Source: Acinetobacter lwoffii
GTDB taxonomy: Bacteria; Pseudomonadota; Gammaproteobacteria; Pseudomonadales; Moraxellaceae
Assembly: GCF_024129435.1 (NCBI RefSeq)
Contig: NZ_JAMXXN010000001.1
Coordinates: 62,001 to 126,000 of the forward strand
Reading direction: 5' to 3'
Length of the DNA: 64,000 bases
This document shows, in pieces, positions 15,472 through 24,150 of the stretch. A model generated the notes under the pieces. The model worked only from the letters and a program-made list of their open reading frames with translations. It was not told the DNA's origin and did no database searches. Numbering within the stretch: position 1 is the stretch's first letter; every line of letters begins with the position of its first letter. Position numbers and translations under genes: made by a program.

Positions 15472-16374
15472 GTGCAAATTTCCCATAAGACCTTTCGAAA
15501 TATCGGGTTAATAGGACGTCCTGATAAATCGTCGGTGGTTGAAACCTTATGCCTTATTCACGATCATCTTCTCAATTTAGGCCTACATCCAGTTTTTGAT
15601 GCAGCGACAGCTGAACTTGTTCCCTATCAAAATACCCAAACCGTCAGTCGTGCTTTATTGGGTGAGGTGGTGGATCTGGTGATTGTCGTGGGCGGTGACG
15701 GTTCGCTGTTACATGCAGCACGCGCCTTGGTCAAGTACAATACCCCGGTAATCGGGGTTAACCGTGGTCGTCTGGGGTTTTTAACGGATATCAAGCCGAC
15801 CGAAGTGATCTTCAAGCTGGATCAGGTATTAAAAGGTGACTTTCAGACTGAGCGACGTTTTTTACTCGAAGTCGAAATTCGCTCCAAAGGTGAAGTGATT
15901 TACGATGCCATTGCTCTAAATGATGTGGTGCTACATTCAGGGAAATCGGTACATATGATCGATTTTGAACTGAATATTGATGGACAATATGTCTATCGTC
16001 AGCACAGCGATGGCCTGATAGTCTCTACGCCGACTGGTTCTACGGCTTATGCGCTTTCTGGTGGTGGCCCGATTGTACATCCAAGTATGGATGCGATTGC
16101 CTTGGTACCGATGCATCCGCATACCTTGTCTTCACGCCCGATTGTGGTCGGTGGACATAGTGAAATTAAATTATTGATTCGTGAAAATCGCGTACTGCCG
16201 ATGGTTAGTGCGGATGGACAACACAGTGTGTCTTTGAATGTGGGTGATAGCGTCCATATTCGCAAGCATCCCTTTAAACTGAATCTTCTGCATCCACCGG
16301 GTTATGACTTTTATAATGCCTGTCGAACCAAACTGGGGTGGAATCAGGACTTTGATTATTTTAAGCAGGATTAA
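15472..16374 (+). CDS. nadK: NAD kinase
   Basis: ATP-dependent phosphorylation of NAD+ to NADP+. Motifs: GLIGRPDK, the catalytic GGDGSLLHAAR, GVNRGRLGFLTD, and TPTGSTAYALSGGGPI followed by the SADGQ region. From GTG 15472 (GGAG 11 nt upstream) the protein has about 300 residues, the usual length. An ATG at 15436 would add 12 residues but lies upstream of the predicted transcription start. A yeaC-type gene follows after 3 bp, so the two form an operon. Confidence 0.93.
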   Translation: MQISHKTFRNIGLIGRPDKSSVVETLCLIHDHLLNLGLHPVFDAATAELVPYQNTQTVSRALLGEVVDLVIVVGGDGSLLHAARALVKYNTPVIGVNRGRLGFLTDIKPTEVIFKLDQVLKGDFQTERRFLLEVEIRSKGEVIYDAIALNDVVLHSGKSVHMIDFELNIDGQYVYRQHSDGLIVSTPTGSTAYALSGGGPIVHPSMDAIALVPMHPHTLSSRPIVVGGHSEIKLLIRENRVLPMVSADGQHSVSLNVGDSVHIRKHPFKLNLLHPPGYDFYNACRTKLGWNQDFDYFKQD

Positions 16375-16377
16375 ATC

Positions 16378-16650
16378 ATGAATATTGAACAAATGCTTGC
16401 CGTACTCAATCCTGAGATTGTTGAACGCCTAAGAACAGCAGTCGAAATTGGAAAGTGGCCAAACGGTGTAGCCTTGACACCAGAACAACGTCAGACCTGT
16501 ATGCAGGCAGTGTATGCCTGGGAAATGAAAAACCTGCCTGAAAATGAGCGCAGCGGTTATATCGATCGCGGTACTAAAGAAGAGGGTGAAGAGTGTGATG
16601 ATGATCATCACAAGAATGAACCTGAATTCAAGCCGATTCGTTTTGTTTAA
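16378..16650 (+). CDS. YeaC-family (DUF1315) protein
   Basis: 90 residues: MNIEQMLAVLNPEIVERLR, ALTPEQRQTCMQAVYAWE and LPENERSGYIDRG are characteristic of the DUF1315/YeaC family. The function is unknown. The tail EEGEECDDDHHKNEPEFKP is very acidic with two adjacent His. Starts 3 bp after nadK and is followed by a strong terminator, so it is the last gene of the nadK operon. Confidence 0.85.
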   Translation: MNIEQMLAVLNPEIVERLRTAVEIGKWPNGVALTPEQRQTCMQAVYAWEMKNLPENERSGYIDRGTKEEGEECDDDHHKNEPEFKPIRFV

Positions 16651-16681
16651 GGCTTAATTCCCAGCCAATAGCAATACAATT

Positions 16682-16722
16682 AAAAAAAGCATTGTTCATT
16701 CACTGAACAATGCTTTTTTCTT
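16682..16722. terminator. Strong bidirectional terminator between yeaC-like gene and ybiB
   Basis: AAAAGCATTGTTCA pairs perfectly with TGAACAATGCTTTT around TTCAC (stem about 16684-16716), with A and T runs on the two sides. Confidence 0.92.
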
Positions 16723-16732
16723 TTGCACAAGA

Positions 16733-17734
16733 TTAAACCGTGTGGCGATTCGCCCATAAGATTTTGGCTTTTTGCATCGCAGCTTCAAAGCTGTCACACA
16801 CGCTCATGGTATATAGCGCAATGCCCATAGTTTCTATCACTGCAATCTCGCCATAATCATGGCTTTGCTGACCGTCCCAGACAGCCTTAAATAGCGCCAG
16901 ATCCAGTTCTTCTTCAATTGGACTGCGGTTGTCAGTGAGCTTTGGCAATTCATGCTCATAGAGCAGGCCATCTTTAATGCCACAGATGAGCGTTTTGGCA
17001 TCCGGATTACGCTCGAATTCGCCCCCTTCACCTTTAATCACGGCACTATTTTTATAGCCCAAGCGGAAAGCTGCTTGCTGATGCGAACCACGATATGCTG
17101 GATGGAAAATGGCTTGCAGGGTCGCTTTGGCATTAAAGGGATTAATTAAACGAGCCAGCGTATGAATCGGGGAGCGTAACCCCATGACATTACGCAGCGT
17201 AATCAAGTCCGCCAGAATCGGAGAAATCACCTCAAGTGGGATATAGGCAAAATGCTGTTGTTGTAGTTGTCGTTCAACCTCGACATCATTTTGACAGATT
17301 GGATAGCCTAAGTAAGTCAGCACCTGTTCGGTGTAAACGCGGTTCATGGTATGGCCCGAGGAACCATGCATCACAATATTATAACCATGCTTGGCCAGCG
17401 TCAGCGCTGCCAGAATAAACCATGGATAATGTTTGCGCTTGCCCGCGTAGGACGACCAGTCCAGATCAACATCCAGTGTCTTGAAATTCAGCTGGTCACG
17501 TGTCGCCTGTACAAAACCGGCCAACTCATCTACCGACTCTTCCTTGACCCGCAATAACATCAAGAATGCACCTAACTGCACATCCAGCACTTCATTTTTC
17601 AAAATCATACTGAAGGCTTGATAGGCTTCATCATAGCTGAGGGAGCGGGCGCCATTTTTCCCTTTACCCACAATGCGTACATATTGGGCAAAGGGATGTT
17701 CGAAATCTTTATAAATATTTCTTTTGGTATTCAT
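16733..17734 (-). CDS. ybiB: TrpD2/YbiB-type protein (anthranilate phosphoribosyltransferase-like fold)
   Basis: 333 residues with the nucleoside phosphorylase/phosphoribosyltransferase class III fold: N-terminal helical domain (LSYDEAYQAFSMILKNEV, QLGAFLMLLRVKEES) and a larger domain with HGSSGHTMNRVYTEQVLTYLG and LRNVMGLRSPIHTLARLINP. In E. coli YbiB (TrpD2) binds nucleic acid and is under LexA control; no biosynthetic role is proven. It is not the true TrpD, which carries a GTGGD motif where this protein has HGSSG. No trp genes are adjacent. Confidence 0.85.
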   Translation of the reverse strand: MNTKRNIYKDFEHPFAQYVRIVGKGKNGARSLSYDEAYQAFSMILKNEVLDVQLGAFLMLLRVKEESVDELAGFVQATRDQLNFKTLDVDLDWSSYAGKRKHYPWFILAALTLAKHGYNIVMHGSSGHTMNRVYTEQVLTYLGYPICQNDVEVERQLQQQHFAYIPLEVISPILADLITLRNVMGLRSPIHTLARLINPFNAKATLQAIFHPAYRGSHQQAAFRLGYKNSAVIKGEGGEFERNPDAKTLICGIKDGLLYEHELPKLTDNRSPIEEELDLALFKAVWDGQQSHDYGEIAVIETMGIALYTMSVCDSFEAAMQKAKILWANRHTV

Positions 17735-18141
17735 AACTTTTTACAGCTTGCAGAAAATATTAATGTCAAGGGAGATGATGGAAATCCATAAACCTTTCAG
17801 TATACGTAAAACAATCAGTTAAATCTGATTATCGACTAATGTCTAATCTATTCTGATTAAAACATAAGCAACCGCCTAATAAGTTATGCGCATTTAGTCT
17901 GAATATTCGGTAAAATTTAGGCAATTTTTAGAGTCTGTTTAATTTTTCTTAATCTCTTTCTTCCATTTAATACTTTGGTCTGATACTTGAGTGTCAGATT
18001 CAATGCATGGCTGATTATCATTTTGAACATTCTCTTGAGCCTATTGAGACTTGATCAAGTTCATTCGAGAAGGGATGAATAGGTCAGTGTATTCCTCAAA
18101 ATGGTCTTTCTTATTTTTGATATCGTTCAAGTAGATTTATT
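17735..18141. other. 407-bp intergenic region between ybiB and dctA
   Basis: No gene is seen. It contains an 8-bp hairpin TCTGATAC-TTGA-GTGTCAGA (17979-17998, one G-U pair) and a 12-bp palindrome ACTTGATCAAGT (18049-18060). Either could be a regulator site or leader structure for dctA. The dctA ribosome site is weak. Confidence 0.5.
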
Positions 18142-19485
18142 ATGGCGAAACAACCAATTTATAAGTCACTGTATTTTCAAGTGATTGTGGCCATTATCGC
18201 AGGTATTCTGGTCGGGCATTTTTCGCCTAGTGGTACGCAAATTATCAATGGCGTAGAACAGCATGTCCCTGGCTTGGGCGAACAGCTTAAACCGCTTGGT
18301 GATGCATTTATCCGTCTGATTAAAATGATCATCGCACCTGTGATTTTCTGTACCGTGGTGAGCGGTATTGCGGGTATGGAAAGCATGAAATCAGTCGGTA
18401 AAACTGGTGGTGTTGCTTTACTTTACTTCGAGATCGTGTCTACGATTGCTTTGGTCATCGGTCTGGTCGTGATTAACATCGTGAAGCCTGGTGTAGGCAT
18501 GAACGTTGATCCTGCTTCACTGGATACCAGTGGCATTAGTAAATATGTTGCTTCAGGTGAGTCACAATCGACTATCGATTTCCTGATGAACATTATTCCA
18601 AATACGGTTGTGGGCGCATTTGCAGAAGGCGAAATCCTGCAAGTTCTATTGTTCGCGATCATCTTTGGTTTTGCGCTGCATAAGCTAGGTGATCAAGGCA
18701 AGCCAGTCCTGAAACTCATTGACCAGATTTCACATGTATTCTTCAACATCGTGAACATGGTGATGAAACTTGCTCCAATCGGTGCATTTGGTGCAATGGC
18801 ATTTACAATTGGTAAATATGGTATTGGTTCTCTTGCTCAGCTGGCACAGTTGATCATTTGTTTCTATATCACCTGCGTACTGTTTATTTTCATCGTATTA
18901 GGCTCAATTGCGCGTTTTGCTGGTTTCAGTATCATGAAGATGATCCGCCTGATTCGCGAAGAACTTCTAATTGTACTGGGGACGTCATCTTCAGAATCAG
19001 TACTGCCACGTATGTTGAAGAAACTGGAACTTGCTGGTGCTGAAAAATCAGTGGTAGGCCTGGTAATTCCAACTGGTTATTCATTTAACCTGGATGGTAC
19101 GTCGATTTACTTGACGATGGCTGCGATCTTCATTGCACAAGCGACCAATACGCAACTTGATTTGTCTCATCAAATTACCTTGCTTCTGGTACTTCTAATC
19201 TCATCTAAGGGTGCGGCAGGTGTGACTGGTTCAGGCTTTATTGTGATGGCGGCAACCTTGGCTGCTGTAGGTAATATTCCTGTTGCAGGTCTGGCATTGA
19301 TTCTCGGTATCGATCGTTTCATGTCTGAAGCTCGTGCCTTGACCAATCTGGTTGGTAACTCTTTGGCGACTTTAGTAGTTGCAAAATGGGTGGGCCAGTT
19401 AGATATGGACAAGCTGAACTATGCTTTAGCGAATCCAGCTGAAATTGATGAAAAAATGGCGCAAGAAGGCAATAACGCTCACTAA
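18142..19485 (+). CDS. dctA: C4-dicarboxylate:cation symporter DctA
   Basis: 447 residues, DAACS family (PF00375). The match to DctA runs throughout: [59 protein letters not shown], the serine-rich loop [32 protein letters not shown] and the [10 protein letters not shown] hairpin. It imports succinate, fumarate or malate with protons or Na+, suited to an organism living on organic acids. Glutamate/aspartate GltP proteins are relatives, but the sequence is nearer DctA. Single gene with its own terminator. Confidence 0.88.
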   Translation: MAKQPIYKSLYFQVIVAIIAGILVGHFSPSGTQIINGVEQHVPGLGEQLKPLGDAFIRLIKMIIAPVIFCTVVSGIAGMESMKSVGKTGGVALLYFEIVSTIALVIGLVVINIVKPGVGMNVDPASLDTSGISKYVASGESQSTIDFLMNIIPNTVVGAFAEGEILQVLLFAIIFGFALHKLGDQGKPVLKLIDQISHVFFNIVNMVMKLAPIGAFGAMAFTIGKYGIGSLAQLAQLIICFYITCVLFIFIVLGSIARFAGFSIMKMIRLIREELLIVLGTSSSESVLPRMLKKLELAGAEKSVVGLVIPTGYSFNLDGTSIYLTMAAIFIAQATNTQLDLSHQITLLLVLLISSKGAAGVTGSGFIVMAATLAAVGNIPVAGLALILGIDRFMSEARALTNLVGNSLATLVVAKWVGQLDMDKLNYALANPAEIDEKMAQEGNNAH

Positions 19486-19510
19486 GTTTGAGTCTGTCTT
19501 TCGTGTCTAA

Positions 19511-19537
19511 AAGGGAAGCTTCGGCTTCCCTTTTTTA
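19511..19537 (+). terminator. Terminator after dctA with TTCG tetraloop
   Basis: AAGGGAAGC (19511-19519), TTCG loop, GCTTCCCTT (19524-19532), then a T run. The UUCG-type loop makes it very stable. Confidence 0.93.
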
Positions 19538-19644
19538 TTGACTGTGAAGTTAGTAAAAAGATGAATGCCGGCACATGACAGGGAGCAGGAAAGTCGATAG
19601 TCTGTGAAAAGGAAACTAAAACGATAAACAACAAGGACAATAGA

Positions 19645-20787
19645 ATGATTGCCTACGATGCCGATCTAGAATTATTCCGCGATAATTTTAAACGCTTTAT
19701 GAACGAACATGTCGCGCCGTACTATGAGCAGTGGGAACGTGAAGGTCTGATGCCGCGTTCAGTCTGGAATGCACTCGGTGAAAATGGCTTCTTGTGTGTC
19801 GATGTCCCAGAAGAATATGGTGGCTATGGGGTGCCGACCGATTATTCCTTGATGCTGATCGAAGAATCTGCACGTGCCGGATACAGTGCCATTGCCACAG
19901 GTCTGTCTTGTCATTCCGATATTGCAGCACCGTATATCCTGCATATCGGTACCGAAGAACAGAAAAAATACTGGTTACCAAAAATGGTCACCGGTGAAGT
20001 GGTCGGTGCGATCGGCATGACTGAACCGGGTGCTGGTTCAGATTTGCAAGCTATGCGCACCAGTGCCATCTTGCAGGATGAACATTATCTGTTAAATGGC
20101 TCAAAAACCTTCATTTCCAATGGTCAGCATGCCGATTTGGTAGTGCTTGCAGTCAAAACTGATCCGCAAGCCCGTGCCAAAGGCGTTTCATTGCTGCTGG
20201 TCGATACCCATCTGGAAGGCTTTAAAAAAGGCACCAATCTGGACAAAATTGGTCTGCATGCACAGGATACGTCTGAGCTGTTTTTTGACAATGTCAAAGT
20301 GCCAAAGGATCAATTACTGGGTCAGCCGGGACAGGGGTTTGCTTACTTAATGCAGGAATTGCCGCGTGAGCGTACCGCCATTGCTGCCACCGCTCTAGGC
20401 GCCATTCGTGGATCTATTGATGTGACCACACAATATGTGAAAGAGCGTCAGGCTTTTGGTCAGGCGATCGGTCAATTCCAGAATACTCGTTTTGTGTTGG
20501 CGCAAGCGAAAATTGATGAATTGGCAACTGCAGCATTTTATAACCAGAATCTTGAGCTTTATATGCAAGGGAAGCTGGATGTAGAAACTGCAGCGGCATT
20601 GAAAAGTTTTTCTACCGATATGCAGATGAAAATCGCGGACAATCTCCTGCAATTATTTGGGGGTTATGGCTATATGACTGAATATCCAATTTCACGTTTC
20701 TTCGTTGATGCGCGGATTCAGCGGATTTATGGTGGTACTAATGAAATCATGAAAGAGATAGTGGCACGTGGTCTGTTAGGACGTTAA
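19645..20787 (+). CDS. Acyl-CoA dehydrogenase
   Basis: 380 residues, FAD-dependent alpha,beta-dehydrogenation of an acyl-CoA. N-terminal helical domain, beta domain with IGMTEPGAGSDLQAM and NGSKTFISNG (FAD/acyl contacts), then the C-terminal helical domain with QLFGGYGYMTEYPISRFFVDARIQRIYGGTNEIM, whose Glu is near the catalytic base of short/medium- and long-chain enzymes. The length is that of a single-subunit mitochondrial-type ACAD. No beta-oxidation partners are adjacent, so the chain-length preference cannot be told. Flanked by terminators on both sides. Confidence 0.9.
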   Translation: MIAYDADLELFRDNFKRFMNEHVAPYYEQWEREGLMPRSVWNALGENGFLCVDVPEEYGGYGVPTDYSLMLIEESARAGYSAIATGLSCHSDIAAPYILHIGTEEQKKYWLPKMVTGEVVGAIGMTEPGAGSDLQAMRTSAILQDEHYLLNGSKTFISNGQHADLVVLAVKTDPQARAKGVSLLLVDTHLEGFKKGTNLDKIGLHAQDTSELFFDNVKVPKDQLLGQPGQGFAYLMQELPRERTAIAATALGAIRGSIDVTTQYVKERQAFGQAIGQFQNTRFVLAQAKIDELATAAFYNQNLELYMQGKLDVETAAALKSFSTDMQMKIADNLLQLFGGYGYMTEYPISRFFVDARIQRIYGGTNEIMKEIVARGLLGR

Positions 20788-20799
20788 TAGCTCACTCAT

Positions 20800-20829
20800 A
20801 AAAAAAGAGTCCCGAAGGACTCTTTTTTA
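20800..20829. terminator. Terminator after acyl-CoA dehydrogenase
   Basis: AAAAAAGAGTCC (20801-20812) / GGACTCTTTTTT (20817-20828), CGAA loop. Usable from both directions. Confidence 0.92.
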
Positions 20830-20872
20830 TAGGGGGAGAACATAGCCAAGATGGGAAATATTTTTTAAGACT

Positions 20873-21391
20873 TTATGATTTTAAGACATCCAAACATTCA
20901 TGAATAAAAATGGGTAAATCATTGGGTAGACGCGATGAAATCAACTGATTATTGTCATTCACCAGTTCTGCATCATAATACGTTCCACCGGCACGTTGGA
21001 CGCGACTGGCATGCGCGCGAATACTGGTAATAATTCGATTTTTCAGCACATCTGCTTCACACAGTAATAATGATGCATCACATAAACTAAAGATGGTTTT
21101 CTTGGCTTGATTAAAAGCCTGGATAAATTGCAGCACCCGCATATCGGTAGATAAAGAAACTGCAGATTCACCGCCAGGAATCAGCAAGGCATCAAAATCA
21201 TCAATACTGATTTGTTCGATGTCCCGGTCAATCGTCACTGCAGAACAGCCATGCAGACCATAGACCACTTTTCCTGCATTAAACTCAATATTACAGATGC
21301 TATGCTTTGCTTCCAGCAAGGCCGCAACGGGTTCAAGATATTCCTGATCTTCAAAATTATTCGTCAAAAGTACAGCTATTCTTTTTGGCAT
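20873..21391 (-). CDS. DJ-1/PfpI-family protein
   Basis: 172 residues from ATG 21391. Recognisable PfpI/YhbO features: KRIAVLLTNNFEDQEYLEP, a LLIPGGESA loop, and the nucleophile elbow FSLCDASLLL with the expected Cys. Family members usually have CHG at the elbow; here Cys is followed by Asp-Ala, so the usual His partner is absent and catalysis (protease or deglycase-type) is doubtful. The C-terminal SRLPNDLPIFIHECLDVL fits the PfpI group. Single gene; the role could be a stress chaperone or be unknown. Confidence 0.82.
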   Translation of the reverse strand: MPKRIAVLLTNNFEDQEYLEPVAALLEAKHSICNIEFNAGKVVYGLHGCSAVTIDRDIEQISIDDFDALLIPGGESAVSLSTDMRVLQFIQAFNQAKKTIFSLCDASLLLCEADVLKNRIITSIRAHASRVQRAGGTYYDAELVNDNNQLISSRLPNDLPIFIHECLDVLKS

Positions 21392-21879
21392 GACTGACAC
21401 CCAAACGCTTGTTTTAAGTTAGACTATCTATGATTGGTTAAAAAATCGTCTCTGCTTTGTAATTGAGTAGTGATTTAATGTAAAAAAATAAGTGAAATCA
21501 AAGAGAAGTCGATAAAAATGGGGTTGCAGAGTGTGCATTTTATTGTGAAATCTATCTTAGATATGAATGGTTCAAAAATGACGTTTGCAAAGCAATTATT
21601 TTAATTTTCTTATGTTTAAAACCGCTATATAGATTAAGAAATAGTGATATTTCATCTTCCTTAAAATCAGTTAATATGGACAGGCAAAGTTTACAATTTA
21701 ATAATGTAAATCAAGCAGAAAAGCTGAAGTAAATGTTACCAGATATGACTAAAAGCGATAAACGGTTAAAATCAACTGTATGTTTTTAAGACTTAATCTA
21801 CCAATGCCATATTGCGTAACATTTGAAAGCTCACTATTGTTATACTGAACAGATAAGGTTTATGAAGGGCGACAGAACA
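21392..21879. other. Intergenic region upstream of pheA
   Basis: About 490 bp, AT-rich, with no convincing gene. It contains an extended -10 promoter for pheA at 21838-21846. A 28-codon ATG frame at 21518-21604 is too weakly supported to call. Confidence 0.5.
21838..21846 (+). promoter_or_regulatory. Extended -10 promoter element of pheA
   Basis: TGTTATACT (TG-n-TATACT) predicts a transcription start near 21853. That excludes an in-frame TTG at 21823 as the pheA start codon. Confidence 0.5.
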
Positions 21880-22989
21880 ATGATCAACGACGATCAAAAC
21901 ACCACGACTTCTCTTGATTTGGCAAAAATTCGTGAAGATATCGATTCTGTTGATCAGCAAATTCAGCAATTGATTAACCGTCGGGCACGTTTGGCTGAAG
22001 CAGTGGCAAAAGCAAAATTTGCCTCAGAAGAGAATCCGCTGTTTTACCGTCCAGAACGTGAAGCTCAGGTTTTGCGTAATGTCATGGAACGTAATGAAGG
22101 GCCATTGTCTGATACCACCATGGCACGTCTGTTCCGTGAAATCATGTCGGCCTGTCTGGCACTCGAAGCTCCGCAAAGCATTGCTTTCCTTGGACCAGTC
22201 GGGACTTATACCCATTCTGCGGTACTCAAGCACTTTGGTCATGATGCTGTGGTTCGTCCTTTACCGACCATTGATGAAGTTTTCCGTGACGTGGAAGCAG
22301 GCAGTGCCCATTATGGTCTGGTGCCGGTAGAAAATTCCTCTGAAGGCGTGGTCAACCATACTTTGGACTGTTTTAAAACATCGAACCTGAATGTGATTGG
22401 CGAAGTTGAATTACCGATTCACCATCAGTTCCTGATTTCTGAAAATACCCGTAAAGACAGCATCAAACAGATTTATGCGCATCAGCAGACTTTGGCACAA
22501 TGCCGTAAGTGGCTGGATGCTCATTATCCAGGTGTGGAACGTGTCGCTTTAAGTTCCAATGCGGAAGCAGCACGCCGTATTCGTAATGAATGGCATTCTG
22601 CTGCAATTGCTTCTGAAATTGCCGCGAGTATCTATGACCTCGAAATCATGCATAGCAATATCGAGGACAATCCGGAAAATACCACACGCTTCCTGGTGAT
22701 TGGTCGTGAAAAAGTGCCTCAAAGTGGTAATGACAAGACTTCATTACTAATCTCAGCGCATGATCGTGCCGGAGCTTTGCTGGAAATTCTGGCGCCGTTT
22801 GCCAAGCACAATATCAGTCTGACCAGTATTGAAACCCGGCCTGCACTTCCTGAAAAATGGGCTTATGTGTTCTTCATTGATCTTGAAGGCCATATTGAGC
22901 AGGAACACGTGAAAGCAGCCATTGAAGAAATTCGTCCTTTGGTTAAAGAAGTTCGCGTGCTCGGTTCATATCCTGCAGCTGTACTTTAA
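21880..22989 (+). CDS. pheA: Bifunctional chorismate mutase/prephenate dehydratase (P-protein)
   Basis: About 369 residues from ATG 21880 (AAGGGCG about 9 nt upstream). Domains: AroQ chorismate mutase (about 10-95; KIREDIDSVDQQIQQLINRRARLAE), prephenate dehydratase (about 97-275; FLGPVGTYTHSA, VPVENSSEGVVNHTLD, NTTRFLVI with the catalytic Thr-Arg-Phe) and a C-terminal ACT domain (about 282-365) with AGALLEILAPF and ETRP, the places of the GALV/ESRP phenylalanine-binding motifs. Feedback inhibition by Phe is therefore likely. First gene of the pheA-hisC-tyrA/aroA run. Confidence 0.94.
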   Translation: MINDDQNTTTSLDLAKIREDIDSVDQQIQQLINRRARLAEAVAKAKFASEENPLFYRPEREAQVLRNVMERNEGPLSDTTMARLFREIMSACLALEAPQSIAFLGPVGTYTHSAVLKHFGHDAVVRPLPTIDEVFRDVEAGSAHYGLVPVENSSEGVVNHTLDCFKTSNLNVIGEVELPIHHQFLISENTRKDSIKQIYAHQQTLAQCRKWLDAHYPGVERVALSSNAEAARRIRNEWHSAAIASEIAASIYDLEIMHSNIEDNPENTTRFLVIGREKVPQSGNDKTSLLISAHDRAGALLEILAPFAKHNISLTSIETRPALPEKWAYVFFIDLEGHIEQEHVKAAIEEIRPLVKEVRVLGSYPAAVL

Positions 22990-23055
22990 GTCAGCTATAC
23001 GTGGTCAGGGCGAGGGTGCTGACCACTGTTTTATACCTAAAATTGGAAGTCTAAA

Positions 23056-24147
23056 ATGTCGTTTGTTCCAGCCAATTCAGGCATCTCAAAATTAAAGCCA
23101 TATCAACCGGGTAAACCGATCAGTGAACTTGAGCGCGAGTTGGGTCTTACCGATATCGTCAAACTGGCTTCAAATGAAAATCCGCTGGGTTGTTCAGATA
23201 AAGTCAAAGAAGCGGTCGCTGCGGAAATTGCTGAAATTGGCCGTTATCCAGATGGTGGTGGTTTTATCCTGAAAGATCAGATCAAAACCCAGTTTGGTTT
23301 TAATCATGATCAGATTACCTTGGGGAATGGTTCAAACGACTTACTGGAAATGTTTGCCCGTGCATTCGTTTCAGAAAATGATTCGGTGGTGTATAGCCAG
23401 CATGCTTTTGCGGTTTATGCATTGGTAACTCAAGCCATTAATGCGCAAGCGATTGAAGTACCAGCTAAAGGCTTTTCGCATGACTTGGAAGCAATGGCGG
23501 CTGCCATTCAGGACAATACCAAACTCGTCTTCATTGCAAACCCGAATAATCCAACAGGAACCTGGTTTGAAGAAGCTGAATTTGAAGCGTTCATGCAAAA
23601 AGTTCCTGCCAATGTCATCGTGGTTCTGGATGAAGCCTATGTGGAATATTTCCCGGAAAACTTCAACAGCTTGAAATTCCTCGCGCAATATCCAAACCTG
23701 ATCGTTAGCCGTACTTTGTCGAAGTGTTATGGTTTGGCTGCACTACGTGTTGGTTTTGCTCTGGCTTCAGTTGAAGTGACAGATTACCTGAACCGTATTC
23801 GTCAACCATTTAATGTCAACCATTTAGCGATGGTCGCTGCGGTGGCTGCACTGAAAGATGAAGACTTTATCGCGCGTTCTCGTGAAGTGAATAAAGCCGG
23901 TATGGCGCAACTTGAAGCTGGCTTTAAGGCTTTGGGTCTTAACTATGTGCCTTCACGTGCCAACTTTATTCTGGTAGATGTACAGGCAGACCCATCAGCA
24001 ACCTTCAATGGTTTGCTCAAACAAGGGGTGATTGTGCGTCCGGTTGGTATTTCAAATCACATTCGCGTATCGATTGGTACTGAAGCAGAAAATGCGAAAT
24101 TCTTGAGCGCATTGGCTAAAGTACTCGGTTTAGAGGCAAAAGCTTAA
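23056..24147 (+). CDS. hisC: Histidinol-phosphate aminotransferase
   Basis: 363 residues, PLP-dependent class II aminotransferase. Motifs: LASNENPLG, GNGSNDLLEMFAR, ANPNNPTGTW, LDEAYVEYF and SRTLSKCYGLAALRVG with PLP lysine Lys223. Placed between pheA and tyrA-aroA, it may act on aromatic 2-oxo acids as well as imidazole-acetol phosphate, as some HisC enzymes do in clusters of this kind (HisC2/AroJ type). The gap to the next gene is only 3 bp, so expression is coupled with tyrA-aroA. The name is by family; the physiological substrate is inferred. Confidence 0.9.
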   Translation: MSFVPANSGISKLKPYQPGKPISELERELGLTDIVKLASNENPLGCSDKVKEAVAAEIAEIGRYPDGGGFILKDQIKTQFGFNHDQITLGNGSNDLLEMFARAFVSENDSVVYSQHAFAVYALVTQAINAQAIEVPAKGFSHDLEAMAAAIQDNTKLVFIANPNNPTGTWFEEAEFEAFMQKVPANVIVVLDEAYVEYFPENFNSLKFLAQYPNLIVSRTLSKCYGLAALRVGFALASVEVTDYLNRIRQPFNVNHLAMVAAVAALKDEDFIARSREVNKAGMAQLEAGFKALGLNYVPSRANFILVDVQADPSATFNGLLKQGVIVRPVGISNHIRVSIGTEAENAKFLSALAKVLGLEAKA

Positions 24148-24150
24148 ACC

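Noticed and set aside
18049-18060. Palindrome ACTTGATCAAGT as a quorum-sensing lux-box
   Set aside because: It is only 12 bp and lacks the lux-box consensus length and flanks; no luxR/luxI genes are in the window.
21518-21604. A 28-codon ATG frame upstream of pheA
   Set aside because: The ribosome site is poorly placed, the composition looks random and the region is non-coding in character.
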